From NCBI GenBank assembly GCA_938083195.1, contig CALKCK010000045.1, positions 43,972-107,971 of the forward strand: a stretch of 64,000 nucleotides of DNA. The letters are read 5' to 3'. This document shows, piece by piece, positions 54,519-63,744 of the stretch. The translations under genes and the position numbers were made by a program. Numbering within the stretch: position 1 is the stretch's first letter; each line of letters starts with the position of its first letter. The DNA comes from an uncultured Pirellulaceae bacterium. Its GTDB lineage: Bacteria; Planctomycetota; Planctomycetia; Pirellulales; Pirellulaceae. The notes beneath the pieces are model-generated. The model was not told the origin of the DNA and did not search any database. It was given only the letters and a program-made list of their open reading frames with translations.

Positions 54519-55106
54519 TCACGACCGCCAATTTGGTTTCTCCAACTTCCACGACTCTTCCGAGGTCGTCATCCAGTCTTCCAAATCAACCCCGAGACCA
54601 TCCGCGATCCGGTTGATGTAATTAAAGTAGGAAATCACCTGAGTCGCGACCGTAATTTGATCATCGGTAAAACCGACGTTTCGTAATCGATCAATGTTAG
54701 TCTGCGACATCCCCCCTGGCCGACAGGTCAGCTCCACTGCATACTCGCAGAGCGCCGTATCCATCTCGTTGAAATTACAATTGCGGTAATCAAAAATCAG
54801 CAATTCCGCTAACTCTGTATTCCCAGACTCCAGACCGAAGTCTCTGGCATGGAACAGCGTTCAGTAAAAACAATCATTGGCGTTACTGACAACCGTCGCC
54901 AACATCTCACGTTGCGCCCCGGAAAGGTGATTGTCAGTCTTCATGATGGAAACGTAGAGATTCATCGAAGCGTTGGCACTCGCGCCATCCTGACTCATTA
55001 CCCGGATAATATTGGCAACGTCGCCTGCCCGCTCAACCGCCGACTGGTATAGCCTCGCAGTTTTTCCAGCCGCGTTTTCAATTGAAACTTGTTCGATATA
55101 GGCCAT
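54519..55106 (-). CDS. AhpD-like peroxidase-family protein, selenocysteine at residue 82 (UGA recoded)
   Basis: 195 residues if the TGA at 54861-54863 is read as selenocysteine. The protein belongs to the AhpD/carboxymuconolactone decarboxylase-like 'uncharacterised peroxidase-related' family. Before the TGA it reads LSGAQREMLATVVSNANDCFY, and after it TLFHARDFG, giving C79-F-Y-U82-x3-H, where family members have C-x-x-C-x3-H. The second half continues as the normal family: AVELTCRPGGMSQTNIDRLRNVGFTDDQI and ISYFNYINRIADGLGV. The redox pair is therefore Cys79-Sec82. Start is ATG at 55104-55106. The gene is convergent with the TlpA-like gene and divergent from ridA-like. In isolation it would be called as two pseudo-fragments; the hairpin downstream of the TGA argues for recoding. 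Confidence 0.85.
54824..54863 (-). promoter_or_regulatory. Predicted bacterial SECIS element in AhpD-like gene
   Basis: Read on the minus strand: TGA at 54863-54861, then from 54846 a stem CAGA, two-base bulge GA, stem CTTC, loop GGTCT (54836-54832), stem GGAG and TCTG. The loop begins 25 nt after the UGA. Its GGUCU is the same core as in the TlpA-like element and the E. coli fdhF loop. A competing fold with a UUCG tetraloop (GAC-UUCG-GUC) is possible. Function is inferred. Confidence 0.7.
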
Positions 55107-55237
55107 CTGTCACTCTTATCTCTGAAACTCAAAATACTTAGATTTCAAAAACGATTAATTACAATTACATTTAAATCCATTAGAAACTCCAAAGCCAGTG
55201 GCAATTAGATCCAACCTAACTTAATTCGGTAGGCAAG

Positions 55238-55624
55238 ATGACTCGAAAAACATTTTCAACAGATTCTGATTTCGAAAAAAAAGCTGGATACTCTCGCGCA
55301 GTTGTGCAGGACAATTGGTGTTTTGTTTCGGGAACCACTGGCTACGATTACACCACGATGTTTATGCCTTCCGATATTCAGACACAAACACAAAACTGCA
55401 CCGAGACGATTCGACAAACGCTTGAGAATGCAGGATTTTCACTCTCAGACATCGTAAGAGCCAATTATTACGTGACGAATCAGTCCGACGCCGAGCTCGC
55501 GTTTCCTGTCCTTGGAAAGGCATTTGCGTCCATCCGCCCTGCCGCCACAATGATTGTGTGTGGATTGATTCGCCCCGAAATGCTCATCGAAGTCGAAGTC
55601 ACGGCCCTGAAATCGAAAACTTAA
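55238..55624 (+). CDS. RidA/YjgF-family protein
   Basis: 128-residue protein of the Rid family, trimeric enamine/imine deaminases that clear reactive 2-aminoacrylate from PLP enzymes. It starts FSTDSDFEKKAGYSRAVVQDNWCFVSGTTGYD and has the family end IRPEMLIEVEVTALKSK, with an Arg in the expected place of the catalytic residue. Members that lack some active-site residues belong to Rid2-7 subfamilies with unknown roles. It is divergent from the AhpD-like gene (131-bp spacer) and converges with thrC, whose PLP product is one possible source of such intermediates. Confidence 0.9.
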   Translation: MTRKTFSTDSDFEKKAGYSRAVVQDNWCFVSGTTGYDYTTMFMPSDIQTQTQNCTETIRQTLENAGFSLSDIVRANYYVTNQSDAELAFPVLGKAFASIRPAATMIVCGLIRPEMLIEVEVTALKSKT

Positions 55625-55649
55625 ATCGACCGAAGCAAGGGGCTAAGCA

Positions 55650-57014
55650 TTAGAGGCTTAGACGTTTTTTAATTTCGTCCTTCACGACTTGAGTATTAGC
55701 TTTCAGGTATACCGGAGGATTGGCACACTCACTTGCGATTCCCTCAAGCGTCGACTCGTGATAGCCCACTTTAAAATCGGTAAACTTCAGCCCATGGGCC
55801 GTACTGATGACGACGGTTCGATCATTCGGTTTAATCACCCCGCGATTCACCAGTTTTTCGAGAACAGCAAGGGCAACCCCCGTATGAGGACACGTGAACA
55901 TTCCAGTCAAATCAGCCCGTGCTGATGCAGCAGCAAGCTCTTGCTCCGTCGCCTGTTCAACAATTCCGTCCGTTTCCTGGACGGCTTTGACCGCCTTCTC
56001 ATAACTAACTGGATCACCGATTCGAATCGCGTTCGCCAGTGTTTCTCCCGCAGTTACGGATGTCTTATCCGAAAATCCGTTTTTAAATGATTGGTAAAAC
56101 GGATCAGCTCTTTCAGCTTGGGCGGCGACTAATCGCGGCATCCGATTGATTAAACCAAGATCCAGCATTAGCCGAAAACCTTTGTGAAGAGCACTGATAT
56201 TTCCAAGATTTCCAACGGGAATAATAATCCAATCAGGAACTTCCCAATCGAACTGTCGACAAATCTCAATGCCTACCGTTTTCTGGCCTTCGATCCGAAG
56301 GCTATTCATTGAGTTTGCAAGGTAGATACTTTGATCCTCCGTGACCTCCTGAACAATTTTCATACATCCGTCAAAATCTGTATCGAGGGCCAACACGTGC
56401 GCTCCGTTAGCAACAGGTTGAATTAATTGCGCGGTACTGACTTTTCCAGCCGGTAAAAATATAATCGCCGGAATTCCAGCATAGGCAGCGTAGGCCGCCA
56501 GGGCCGCACTCGTGTCTCCAGTGCTTGCACAGGCAACCGCCTGCACTGGATTGTTCGGCATCGCCATCATCTGCTTCACCACGCTGACCAAGACCGTCAT
56601 TCCCAAATCTTTAAAACTGCCGGTATGGCTATTTCCACAAAGCTTGATCCACAGTTCAGACAAGCCCAATTGTTTACCCAAACGGTCAGCCCAAAAGAGA
56701 TTTGTATTCCCCTCACACATGCTGACAACGTTCTCATCACGCAAATCTGGAATCACCCATTCTCTCATCCCCCAGACGCCACTCCCGAAAGGCCAGTTGG
56801 TCGTGCTCGCCCGAGAATCAAACAATTGCTGCCACTTGTAAGCGTTGCGATTCTGCAGTGGTTCTCGATCGTGATAGACCTCTAATAATGAATTGCACTT
56901 GGGACACCGATAAAGAACGTCGTAAATCGAATGCTTGCCTTCGCAGCCCGCAAAGCAGCGAAAATAAACTCTTTGATCGGTCAAGTCAGAAGAAAGCGTT
57001 GCAGCGGCGGACAT
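55650..57014 (-). CDS. thrC: Threonine synthase
   Basis: PLP enzyme that makes threonine from O-phosphohomoserine. 454 residues. The N-terminus has the zinc-ribbon-like [27 protein letters not shown], typical of bacterial and plant-type threonine synthases. The PLP lysine is in [12 protein letters not shown], and the phosphate cup is in VGNLGNISA. The C-terminal ending FTDFKVGYH is family-like. It stands alone on its strand between the ridA-like and kinase genes. Confidence 0.95.
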   Translation of the reverse strand: MSAAATLSSDLTDQRVYFRCFAGCEGKHSIYDVLYRCPKCNSLLEVYHDREPLQNRNAYKWQQLFDSRASTTNWPFGSGVWGMREWVIPDLRDENVVSMCEGNTNLFWADRLGKQLGLSELWIKLCGNSHTGSFKDLGMTVLVSVVKQMMAMPNNPVQAVACASTGDTSAALAAYAAYAGIPAIIFLPAGKVSTAQLIQPVANGAHVLALDTDFDGCMKIVQEVTEDQSIYLANSMNSLRIEGQKTVGIEICRQFDWEVPDWIIIPVGNLGNISALHKGFRLMLDLGLINRMPRLVAAQAERADPFYQSFKNGFSDKTSVTAGETLANAIRIGDPVSYEKAVKAVQETDGIVEQATEQELAAASARADLTGMFTCPHTGVALAVLEKLVNRGVIKPNDRTVVISTAHGLKFTDFKVGYHESTLEGIASECANPPVYLKANTQVVKDEIKKRLSL

Positions 57015-57183
57015 AGATATTCCTGGATCAATTTCAAATTAGCGTTCTCCCGATGATAGAGTAATCGAGACCATTACGGCAAACGCAATCTAAAAAGAGA
57101 GTCAATTCACTAGAAATCAGTGAAAACAGAACCTTGGGAGAGAGCCAAAAATTCCGATCGAAATCCCCAAAACCATCAATCAA

Positions 57184-58890
57184 TTACGATATCGCATTGA
57201 TGATATCCACCAATGCCTTCCGGTCGATCGGCTTAGGGAGGAATCCGTCTGCACCAGCGTTATACGAATTGCTAACATCTTGAGGCTGAACATTGGCGGA
57301 AATGACGATGATTCGCGGCTGACTTATTGCCACATTCGAGCGAATTTTTCGCATCGCCTCATAACCATCCATCACAGGCATTTGAAGATCCATGAAGATC
57401 AAATCGTAAGGCGATTTCTTTACAAACTCGACAGCCTCTAAACCATCAACGGCAACATCAGCCGTAAATCCAACCTGGCCTAAAATTTTGACGGCCAGTA
57501 ATCGGTTTACCGGATTGTCTTCCACAATCAAGATCTTCAGTTTCTTGTTGGTTTCAATTTCTACTCGGTCACTCGGTTCTGCTCGCTGACGTGAGACAAC
57601 CCTGAGCGGAAGTGATAAAGTAAATTCAGTCCCAACGCCAACGACACTGCTTACCGTCAAATCACCCGCCATCAAACGACTCAAACGCCTGGCGATACTC
57701 AGGCCAAGCCCTGTCCCCTCGAACTCCCGTGAATGCGAGGAATCCACTTGTTGGAATGGGCTAAATATGTTCTCCATATCCGAAGTTGGAATCCCGACTC
57801 CCGTATCAGAAATCATGAATAATAAATTTTCCGACTGCGTCTTTACATTTACTGCGATCTGACCGTTCGACGTAAACTTGAGAGCATTGCCGATCAAATT
57901 TACCAAGATCTGCCTCACCCTTGGTTCGTCGCCCAGAATACACTCCGGCACAGACTGATCGAATTCGATTAGGACTGGAACCTCATTCTTGGGATTTGCA
58001 GATGTGCAAACTCGAACAGACGATTCAACTAATTGTTTTAAGTCGATTGAATTCTCTGAAATCCTCAATTCGTTCGCTTCGATTTTTGAAAAATCAAGAA
58101 TATCCGTAATTAAATTTAGCAGGTGGTTACTTGAGTCCCAGATAATATTTGCAAACTCAAATTGCTCTGGATCCAATGGCGTGTCTCGCATCAAATCCGA
58201 CATGCCGATGATCGCATTAAGTGGTGTCCGAATCTCGTGACTCATCGTTGCCAAAAAAGCACTCTTCGCGCGATTCGAAGAGTCCGCCATTTCTTTTGCG
58301 TTTATCAACTCATCCGCCTGCGCTGCCAGCATATCTTGAACAATTTTCAATTGTCTCACGGTCGACTGAAGCTCTTCCTCACGCATCGCATCGGAGATTT
58401 TTGTGGCGGCCATCGAAGCGATCGTGACCAGAATTTCTTCATGCTTTTCGGTGTAAAAATCGACTTTGGAATTTTCAGAATCAATGACTCCGATGCATTC
58501 ATCATGAAGCACAATAGGAACCGCAAGTTCGGAAAGCCGGAATTCATCATCGAGAATGTAACGTTTATCAAGCCGCGTATCCTCAATGCGCTCAGGTTTC
58601 AAATTGGCCGCTACCGAACCAACAATACCTTCTCCAATCGGAATCGTTATCGGGTCAACGATCTCTCGACCCTCGGGACTCTTAGGGCCGTAGGCGGCCG
58701 CTTGTACCAATTCGCCCGTCGCTCGGTCGATCAAATAGATTACACAATCATCGAATCCAATCCCCGCGATAGCGCGATCGGCGATGAGCCAGAAAATTTC
58801 ATCCAGGGAAGATTTTTGAAGGAGATCGAGCGCAAACGTGCTCAGCAGTTTTAGATAATCTTCAGAATTTAAATCTTCCGACTTGCTCAT
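57184..58890 (-). CDS. Hybrid sensor histidine kinase (GAF-HisKA-HATPase-REC)
   Basis: 568 residues, cytoplasmic with no membrane helix. Order of domains: GAF sensor (about 20-165), a linker coiled coil (170-210), HisKA with the phospho-acceptor His218 in ATMSHEIRTPLN, HATPase with N box NLIGNALKFT (331-340), G1 DTGVGIP (362-368) and G2 GTGLGLSIA (392-400), and a C-terminal receiver with Asp501 (MDLQMPVMDGYEA) and Lys553 (PKP). All catalytic residues are present. No phosphotransfer domain or response regulator is adjacent, so the output partner is elsewhere. The signal sensed by the GAF domain is unknown. Confidence 0.96.
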   Translation of the reverse strand: MSKSEDLNSEDYLKLLSTFALDLLQKSSLDEIFWLIADRAIAGIGFDDCVIYLIDRATGELVQAAAYGPKSPEGREIVDPITIPIGEGIVGSVAANLKPERIEDTRLDKRYILDDEFRLSELAVPIVLHDECIGVIDSENSKVDFYTEKHEEILVTIASMAATKISDAMREEELQSTVRQLKIVQDMLAAQADELINAKEMADSSNRAKSAFLATMSHEIRTPLNAIIGMSDLMRDTPLDPEQFEFANIIWDSSNHLLNLITDILDFSKIEANELRISENSIDLKQLVESSVRVCTSANPKNEVPVLIEFDQSVPECILGDEPRVRQILVNLIGNALKFTSNGQIAVNVKTQSENLLFMISDTGVGIPTSDMENIFSPFQQVDSSHSREFEGTGLGLSIARRLSRLMAGDLTVSSVVGVGTEFTLSLPLRVVSRQRAEPSDRVEIETNKKLKILIVEDNPVNRLLAVKILGQVGFTADVAVDGLEAVEFVKKSPYDLIFMDLQMPVMDGYEAMRKIRSNVAISQPRIIVISANVQPQDVSNSYNAGADGFLPKPIDRKALVDIINAIS

Positions 58891-59438
58891 TTTTGACCCT
58901 AGTCCCAGGCGTTTTTGAATGTCGACGCATGCGAAGTAGTTAAGACACTTCTAAACGTCTCACTTCTAAACGTCTCACGTCACTGGCTGATTCCCCTGTC
59001 ATTTAAACAGAACTACGCAGCGACCGCGTCCCCATTTAAATTTACCTCTGTTGTAGTCTTGCACTTCAATACGGCTTAATTTCCCATTCTGGTCTAGTTT
59101 TCACTAAAATTACACGTTTCTTAGTCCCCAAGTACAACCAAGACGCTGTAACCCTTAGAACATATCGACAAATCACTAGGCAGCGCCCCTGCAACCCTTC
59201 TACTAGAAGCAATAAAAAGCAAGTTTAACGCTGGCTCCCATTCTCTTCCCCAGTAATTTTTCGAACCCAAAGCCCCAACGCAACAATGAGAAACGAATGC
59301 AGGATCCGATACATTAATGAAGCAGCTTTTATCCATCCTTAAAAAAGAAGACCTGAGAACCGGCAACCTCGAACTTGCCGTGCTCCACCAGGCAAACCCA
59401 GACTTACTCAAAATTACTAAATCCCGAAGACAAGTTGC
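58891..59438. other. Intergenic spacer between kinase and aminotransferase genes
   Basis: 548 bp between two divergent genes, likely holding both promoters. A 127-residue open frame on the minus strand (59121-59504) overlaps the aminotransferase start and has no family features, so I leave it out. A 15-nt tandem duplication is at 58947-58976. Confidence 0.45.
58947..58976. repeat. 15-nt tandem duplication
   Basis: Two exact adjacent copies of ACTTCTAAACGTCTC, about 55 bp upstream of the histidine kinase gene start. Confidence 0.95.
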
Positions 59439-60581
59439 ATGAAGATCGCCCGCTTTGAGACCGAACATTTCTTCGCTCGATATGAATTCAATACTCCCTA
59501 TCAACTTTGCAACTCCGATTGCGAGACCATGTCGATCGAAACACTGCTTGAACTAGCCAATGTTTCGATTACTGATTTTACTCAGCAAACTCTCGGCTAC
59601 ACCGAATCACAAGGGAGCCCAGAACTCAGACAAAACATTGCGAACACCTATCAATCATGTTCACCGAAAAATGTCCTTGTCTTAGCCACTCCGGTAGAAG
59701 GAATCTATCTCACTGCCCGTGCATTATTGAACCCCGTAGATGAAGTGATCGTGCTCTCGCCGGCATACGACGCATTAATCAATATGTTCGAGCATGTGGT
59801 TGGGATCGAAAATGTAAAAAAATGGAATTTCCATTCGAGTGACGACGGATGGGAATTGCGAATCGAAGAACTTACTCAACTTTTGTCTGCCAAGACAAAA
59901 ATGATCGTCGTCAACTTTCCACACAATCCCACGGGCTATGTTCCGAGCCCACAGATGCAGCAGAAAATCATCGCGATTGCGGAGCAAAATAATGTTTGGC
60001 TTTTCTCTGACGAAATGTATTTTGGGCTCACTCACGAGGGAACCCACAAAATTCCATCCATGGCCGACCTTTCCCCAAAAGCAATTGTGCTTTCGGGGCT
60101 TTCCAAAACCTATGGTCTCCCCGGTTTACGAACGGGTTGGCTCGTTGTTCCCAACGAGCAACTCATGGAAGAGTACATTAACTGGAAATTTTACACCAGC
60201 ATTTGTTCGCCAGGACCCTCCGAATTTCTCGCGACTGCAGCCCTCAAAGTCTGGGACAAATTACGACAACGGAGCCTAACCCAAATCAATTCGAATCTGC
60301 AAATTGCAGATCAGTTCTTTCATCGGTGGCCAGACCATTTCACTTGGCGCCGACCCTTGGCTGGCTCTACCGCGTTAGTGCAATTCCATGTCAACTCGGT
60401 GAATCAAATCACCGAACGACTCGCCACCGAGGCAGGCGTATTAATTCAATCTGCCGTCACTCTTGGTTCCGACGATCAACACATGCGCATCGGATTCGGG
60501 CGGGCAACGTTCGCGACCTCACTTGGGAAATTCGACAGCTGGTTAACCGACAATCCAATGATCATCGACAAAAAAGACTAG
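59439..60581 (+). CDS. Class I/II PLP aminotransferase
   Basis: 380-residue fold-type I PLP enzyme. The expected features are NPTG (163-166), the Asp that contacts the pyridine nitrogen (D191 in LFSDEMYF) and the Schiff-base Lys223 in SGLSKTYGLPGLRTGW, with the Arg of the substrate-carboxylate site following the family pattern. The overall pattern is that of aspartate- or histidinol-phosphate-like aminotransferases and of capreomycidine-synthase-like proteins; a specific substrate cannot be assigned. It is divergent from the histidine kinase and precedes a desaturase-family gene by about 170 bp. Confidence 0.9.
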   Translation: MKIARFETEHFFARYEFNTPYQLCNSDCETMSIETLLELANVSITDFTQQTLGYTESQGSPELRQNIANTYQSCSPKNVLVLATPVEGIYLTARALLNPVDEVIVLSPAYDALINMFEHVVGIENVKKWNFHSSDDGWELRIEELTQLLSAKTKMIVVNFPHNPTGYVPSPQMQQKIIAIAEQNNVWLFSDEMYFGLTHEGTHKIPSMADLSPKAIVLSGLSKTYGLPGLRTGWLVVPNEQLMEEYINWKFYTSICSPGPSEFLATAALKVWDKLRQRSLTQINSNLQIADQFFHRWPDHFTWRRPLAGSTALVQFHVNSVNQITERLATEAGVLIQSAVTLGSDDQHMRIGFGRATFATSLGKFDSWLTDNPMIIDKKD

Positions 60582-60749
60582 TAGCCATTGTTTAAGCGGA
60601 AATCTATGAGCGATCCCGTTCAAAACCGTCACCCCAATCAGCATACCAAGAACTTGCGGACAATAACTTCAATTTAATTCTTTGATGTTTGCACTGCGTC
60701 CCCCAACCTCTTCATAATAGATAGCTCAGCATTACCCGCCTGATCGAAA

Positions 60750-61970
60750 GTGTTAATTGTGAAATCTTTATTAAGTGAACTTGATTCTGCCGATCGAAAA
60801 TTTGGATCTGGGTGGATCAGCGGCACTTTGGGACTGCTGCTCTCCAGCATGGGTCTAGCCGCTGTAATCTGTTTTCTATATCCAGACATTCTGACCATCC
60901 AAGATATCCGGTACGGATTTTACAGAGAAAATTTGATTTGGATCAGACCACTCTTATTTGCCGTTTTAGCAATTGCTTACCTGCTCGGCATTACTAATTT
61001 AGCCCTCCGAAAAAACAAGACTTTAGGATTTACCACACTCGGCCTCGCCCTAACGGCAAGTCTCTTGGGAGGGGCCTCAGCCGAAGCTACTCAAGATATC
61101 AAGGGAGACGTTTCGTTAGGACTCGATTTCTTTTTCCTAAACCTAATCATGCTTGGTGCGCTATTCATTCCACTCGAACGGATTTTCAAAAAAGTCGATC
61201 AACGGATATTACGATACGAATGGCGGGAAGATCTATTATATTTCTTCATCAGTAAACTGTTCATCCAATTCTTAACCCTTCTTTCGCTCGCACCCGCACT
61301 CTCATTACTGGCGAACACGCCGTGGGCCAGCGGCCTCCGAGAAGCAATCGCCAGCCAAAATATCGGACTCCAAATTTTGGAGATCATGTTCTTTACAGAC
61401 TTAGCTCAATACTGGTTCCACCGCTGCTTTCACCGGTTTCCACTACTTTGGAATTTTCATGCTGTGCATCATTCAGCACAGGCGATGGACTGGATGGCCG
61501 GGTCAAGAATGCACATCATCGAAGTCATTTTACTACGAAGTTTTACGACCCTGCCGATGTACCTCATCGGATATGCTGAACCAGCACTTTACGGGTACAT
61601 TTTGCTGGTCTACCTCTCATCTGTATTTATCCACTCAAATATCGGCGTTCGATTTTATTGGCTCGAATACATCATTGCCACTCCTCGCTTCCATCACTGG
61701 CATCACGGCATCGAAAAAGAAGCAATTAACAAAAATTATGCAGTTCACTTTCCCGCTCTCGATATGATTTTTGGCACCTATTACTTCCCCAAAAACGAAT
61801 GGCCCCAAGGCTATGGAATCGAAGGGAACCCTGTTCCCAGGCACTATTGGAATCAATTTTTATATCCGTTCTTCAAAAAACGCATGGAAAACAAAACTCC
61901 CACTCCCAATCTCTCGGAACGACAAGACGAAGAGCCTGTGGTATTCCCAAAGCCCGCCGGCGATAAATGA
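60750..61970 (+). CDS. Sterol desaturase/fatty acid hydroxylase family membrane protein
   Basis: About 406 residues, with several membrane helices and the histidine motifs that bind a di-iron centre: HRCFHR, HAVHH and HHWHH (FHRFPLLWNFHAVHHSAQ and RFHHWHHG). This is the fatty-acid-hydroxylase superfamily, which includes sterol desaturases, alkylglycerol monooxygenase and ceramide hydroxylases. The first half (to about 150) carries additional hydrophobic segments. Two GTG starts are possible: 60750 and, three codons later, 60759; the latter has a better-spaced GAAAG. Substrate is not known. Confidence 0.88.
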   Translation: MLIVKSLLSELDSADRKFGSGWISGTLGLLLSSMGLAAVICFLYPDILTIQDIRYGFYRENLIWIRPLLFAVLAIAYLLGITNLALRKNKTLGFTTLGLALTASLLGGASAEATQDIKGDVSLGLDFFFLNLIMLGALFIPLERIFKKVDQRILRYEWREDLLYFFISKLFIQFLTLLSLAPALSLLANTPWASGLREAIASQNIGLQILEIMFFTDLAQYWFHRCFHRFPLLWNFHAVHHSAQAMDWMAGSRMHIIEVILLRSFTTLPMYLIGYAEPALYGYILLVYLSSVFIHSNIGVRFYWLEYIIATPRFHHWHHGIEKEAINKNYAVHFPALDMIFGTYYFPKNEWPQGYGIEGNPVPRHYWNQFLYPFFKKRMENKTPTPNLSERQDEEPVVFPKPAGDK

Positions 61971-62148
61971 CCGAAATTTAGCTCAGTGAAAACAAGCACT
62001 AAGCAAAACCCCAGGCAAAGCAAAGCCCCAGCATTACTGGCAAATTAACCTAGCCACACCTCGTGTTGAATTCAAAAGACAATTGGTGATAATCAGCGGG
62101 TCTATTTCTTATCAACCGATGCCTCAGGTATCACTCCCGGAGAACCGA

Positions 62149-62652
62149 ATGCTCAGCGACAAAATGCAACAGGCACTCAATCAACAAATTAATGAAGAGC
62201 TTTGCTCTGCCTACGTATATCTTGGCATGTCAGCCGCAGCGGATCAGATCGGACTACCAGGTTTCAGTAACTGGTTCAAAATGCAATATCAGGAAGAACT
62301 CGGACACGCAGATCGGTTCTTTAATTACATCTTGGAGAGAAACGGTTCGGTCGATTTGCTGCCCATCGGCAAACCGGAATTAGCTGAGGAAACTCCGTTA
62401 AGCCTATTTGAAAAATCGCTAAAGCACGAGCAACATATCACCGTATGCATTTCGCGATTAAAAGACCTTGCTCGTGGTGAATCGGATCATGCCACCGATG
62501 TTTTTCTAGAGTGGTTCGTTCGAGAACAAGTCGAAGAAGAATCCAATGCTCAAAACGTAATTGATCAATTACGACTCGTTGGCGATAACGCCAATGGCCT
62601 ATTCTTAATTGACCGCGAACTGGCAACCCGCACCGCCGCTCCCGCCGAATGA
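62149..62652 (+). CDS. ftnA: Non-haem ferritin FtnA
   Basis: Iron-storage ferritin, 167 residues from the ATG at 62149, which is preceded by CGGAGAACCG. With this start the numbering equals that of E. coli FtnA and all iron ligands are in the same places: Glu17, Glu50, His53, Glu94, Glu126, Gln127, Glu129 and Glu130. The longer frame from 62083 would add 22 residues not found in ferritins. The protein likely forms a 24-mer with ferroxidase centres. The gene stands alone, with no Fur box that I could see. Confidence 0.95.
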   Translation: MLSDKMQQALNQQINEELCSAYVYLGMSAAADQIGLPGFSNWFKMQYQEELGHADRFFNYILERNGSVDLLPIGKPELAEETPLSLFEKSLKHEQHITVCISRLKDLARGESDHATDVFLEWFVREQVEEESNAQNVIDQLRLVGDNANGLFLIDRELATRTAAPAE

Positions 62653-62797
62653 TGAGGATTCAGAAGCATAGCCCCTCGTTGTAAATTATGATCACACCGA
62701 TTGCGCAGTAAAAAGCTAAAGGGTTAAACGACTCAACATGCCATCTGGGAATCTCTAAAATTCTTAGCAACATTCAGTCGCCAAAGTAATTTCTGGA

Positions 62798-62865
62798 TTG
62801 ATTGAAGGGGATGTTTGATTGAAGGGGACGGTTGATTAAAGGCTAAGTTTGATTAAAAGCTTAGT
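62798..62865. repeat. Four imperfect 17-nt tandem copies
   Basis: Consecutive units beginning TTGATTGAAGGGGATGT (62798-62814), then 62815-62831, 62832-62848 and 62849-62865, diverging stepwise. They lie upstream of the DUF2293-type gene and may be part of its leader. Confidence 0.85.
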
Positions 62866-62930
62866 TTACTTAAGGGCCATTTTTCTTGATTGTCCGTCGA
62901 AACTCGCCATTGGTGCAAGGAAGCAAAGAT

Positions 62931-63605
62931 ATGAGTGAAAACACGTTCTCCCCGGGTCCGTCCAAAAACACGGTGATGGATGCCAGTAAAAAAATTCGAA
63001 AAGTACCTCGAAATTGGATCTTGCTTCCACCAGGCGATGCTGCCTTAACACGACGAACAAAGGCCGCAGGCGATCACTGGATTGTCAAAGAGAAAAAAGG
63101 GAGAAGGAATTACTCAAAAGGCGTTTGGGCACCTCAAAATACGATCGAACAAATTCGCAAAGACTTGGCAGCCGAACGTTCCACCGAGGGTTTTGCCAAA
63201 CGAAAAAAAGCTGCTGCACAACGGCGCACCAAAGTCCAAGCCGAGTATGTCGAAGATTTCCATGGCGCCGTGGTAGCCTTTCTCGGCTTTCATCCCAATC
63301 ACAAGCACTTGGCACACCAGATGGCGACTGCCGTAACCAAACATGCAACCCCTGTTGGCAGCGGGACCGTTGCACGCACAAAAAGGATTCCTATCGAGCA
63401 CCGGGCAGAGGCCGCCGTTATCGCTTGGATGCGTCACCAAACCACGGGTTATGACACGATGGTCGTTCAGCGAGTGAAGGGTAAACGGCGCGAACTTAGA
63501 CGAAAATTGGCCCAACGCTCTAAAAAGCTCTTAAGTCAATATCGGGCAGGGGAGTCCGTTACCTCGGATTGCCCACTTCAAACAGCCCTGACGAAAACAG
63601 CTTAG
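62931..63605 (+). CDS. DUF2293-type protein
   Basis: 224 residues from the ATG at 62931, preceded by AAGGAAGCAAAG. The protein is basic and rich in Lys and Arg. The stretch WILLPPGDAALTRRTKAAG and the later EHRAEAAVIAWMRHQTTGYDTMVVQRVKGKRRELRRKLAQRSKKLL have the conserved pattern of DUF2293 proteins, a family of unknown function. Basic charge suggests nucleic acid binding, but there is no evidence. It ends with TAG, followed by a lipoprotein gene start. Confidence 0.8.
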   Translation: MSENTFSPGPSKNTVMDASKKIRKVPRNWILLPPGDAALTRRTKAAGDHWIVKEKKGRRNYSKGVWAPQNTIEQIRKDLAAERSTEGFAKRKKAAAQRRTKVQAEYVEDFHGAVVAFLGFHPNHKHLAHQMATAVTKHATPVGSGTVARTKRIPIEHRAEAAVIAWMRHQTTGYDTMVVQRVKGKRRELRRKLAQRSKKLLSQYRAGESVTSDCPLQTALTKTA

Positions 63606-63744
63606 ACTAAAGTTATAATAAGAAGCAAACCGGAATCGCTGCCGAGCGGTGCATGCCTGACGAGCATTTACCAAATATTTGAAGCCCCTAGGCCCTTAGT
63701 ATTTAATCACTGATAACCCATCTCACTAAACCCGAAAAAATTGA

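Noticed and set aside
59121..59504. 127-codon minus-strand frame between kinase and aminotransferase
   Set aside because: It overlaps the aminotransferase start and has a composition unlike neighbouring proteins.
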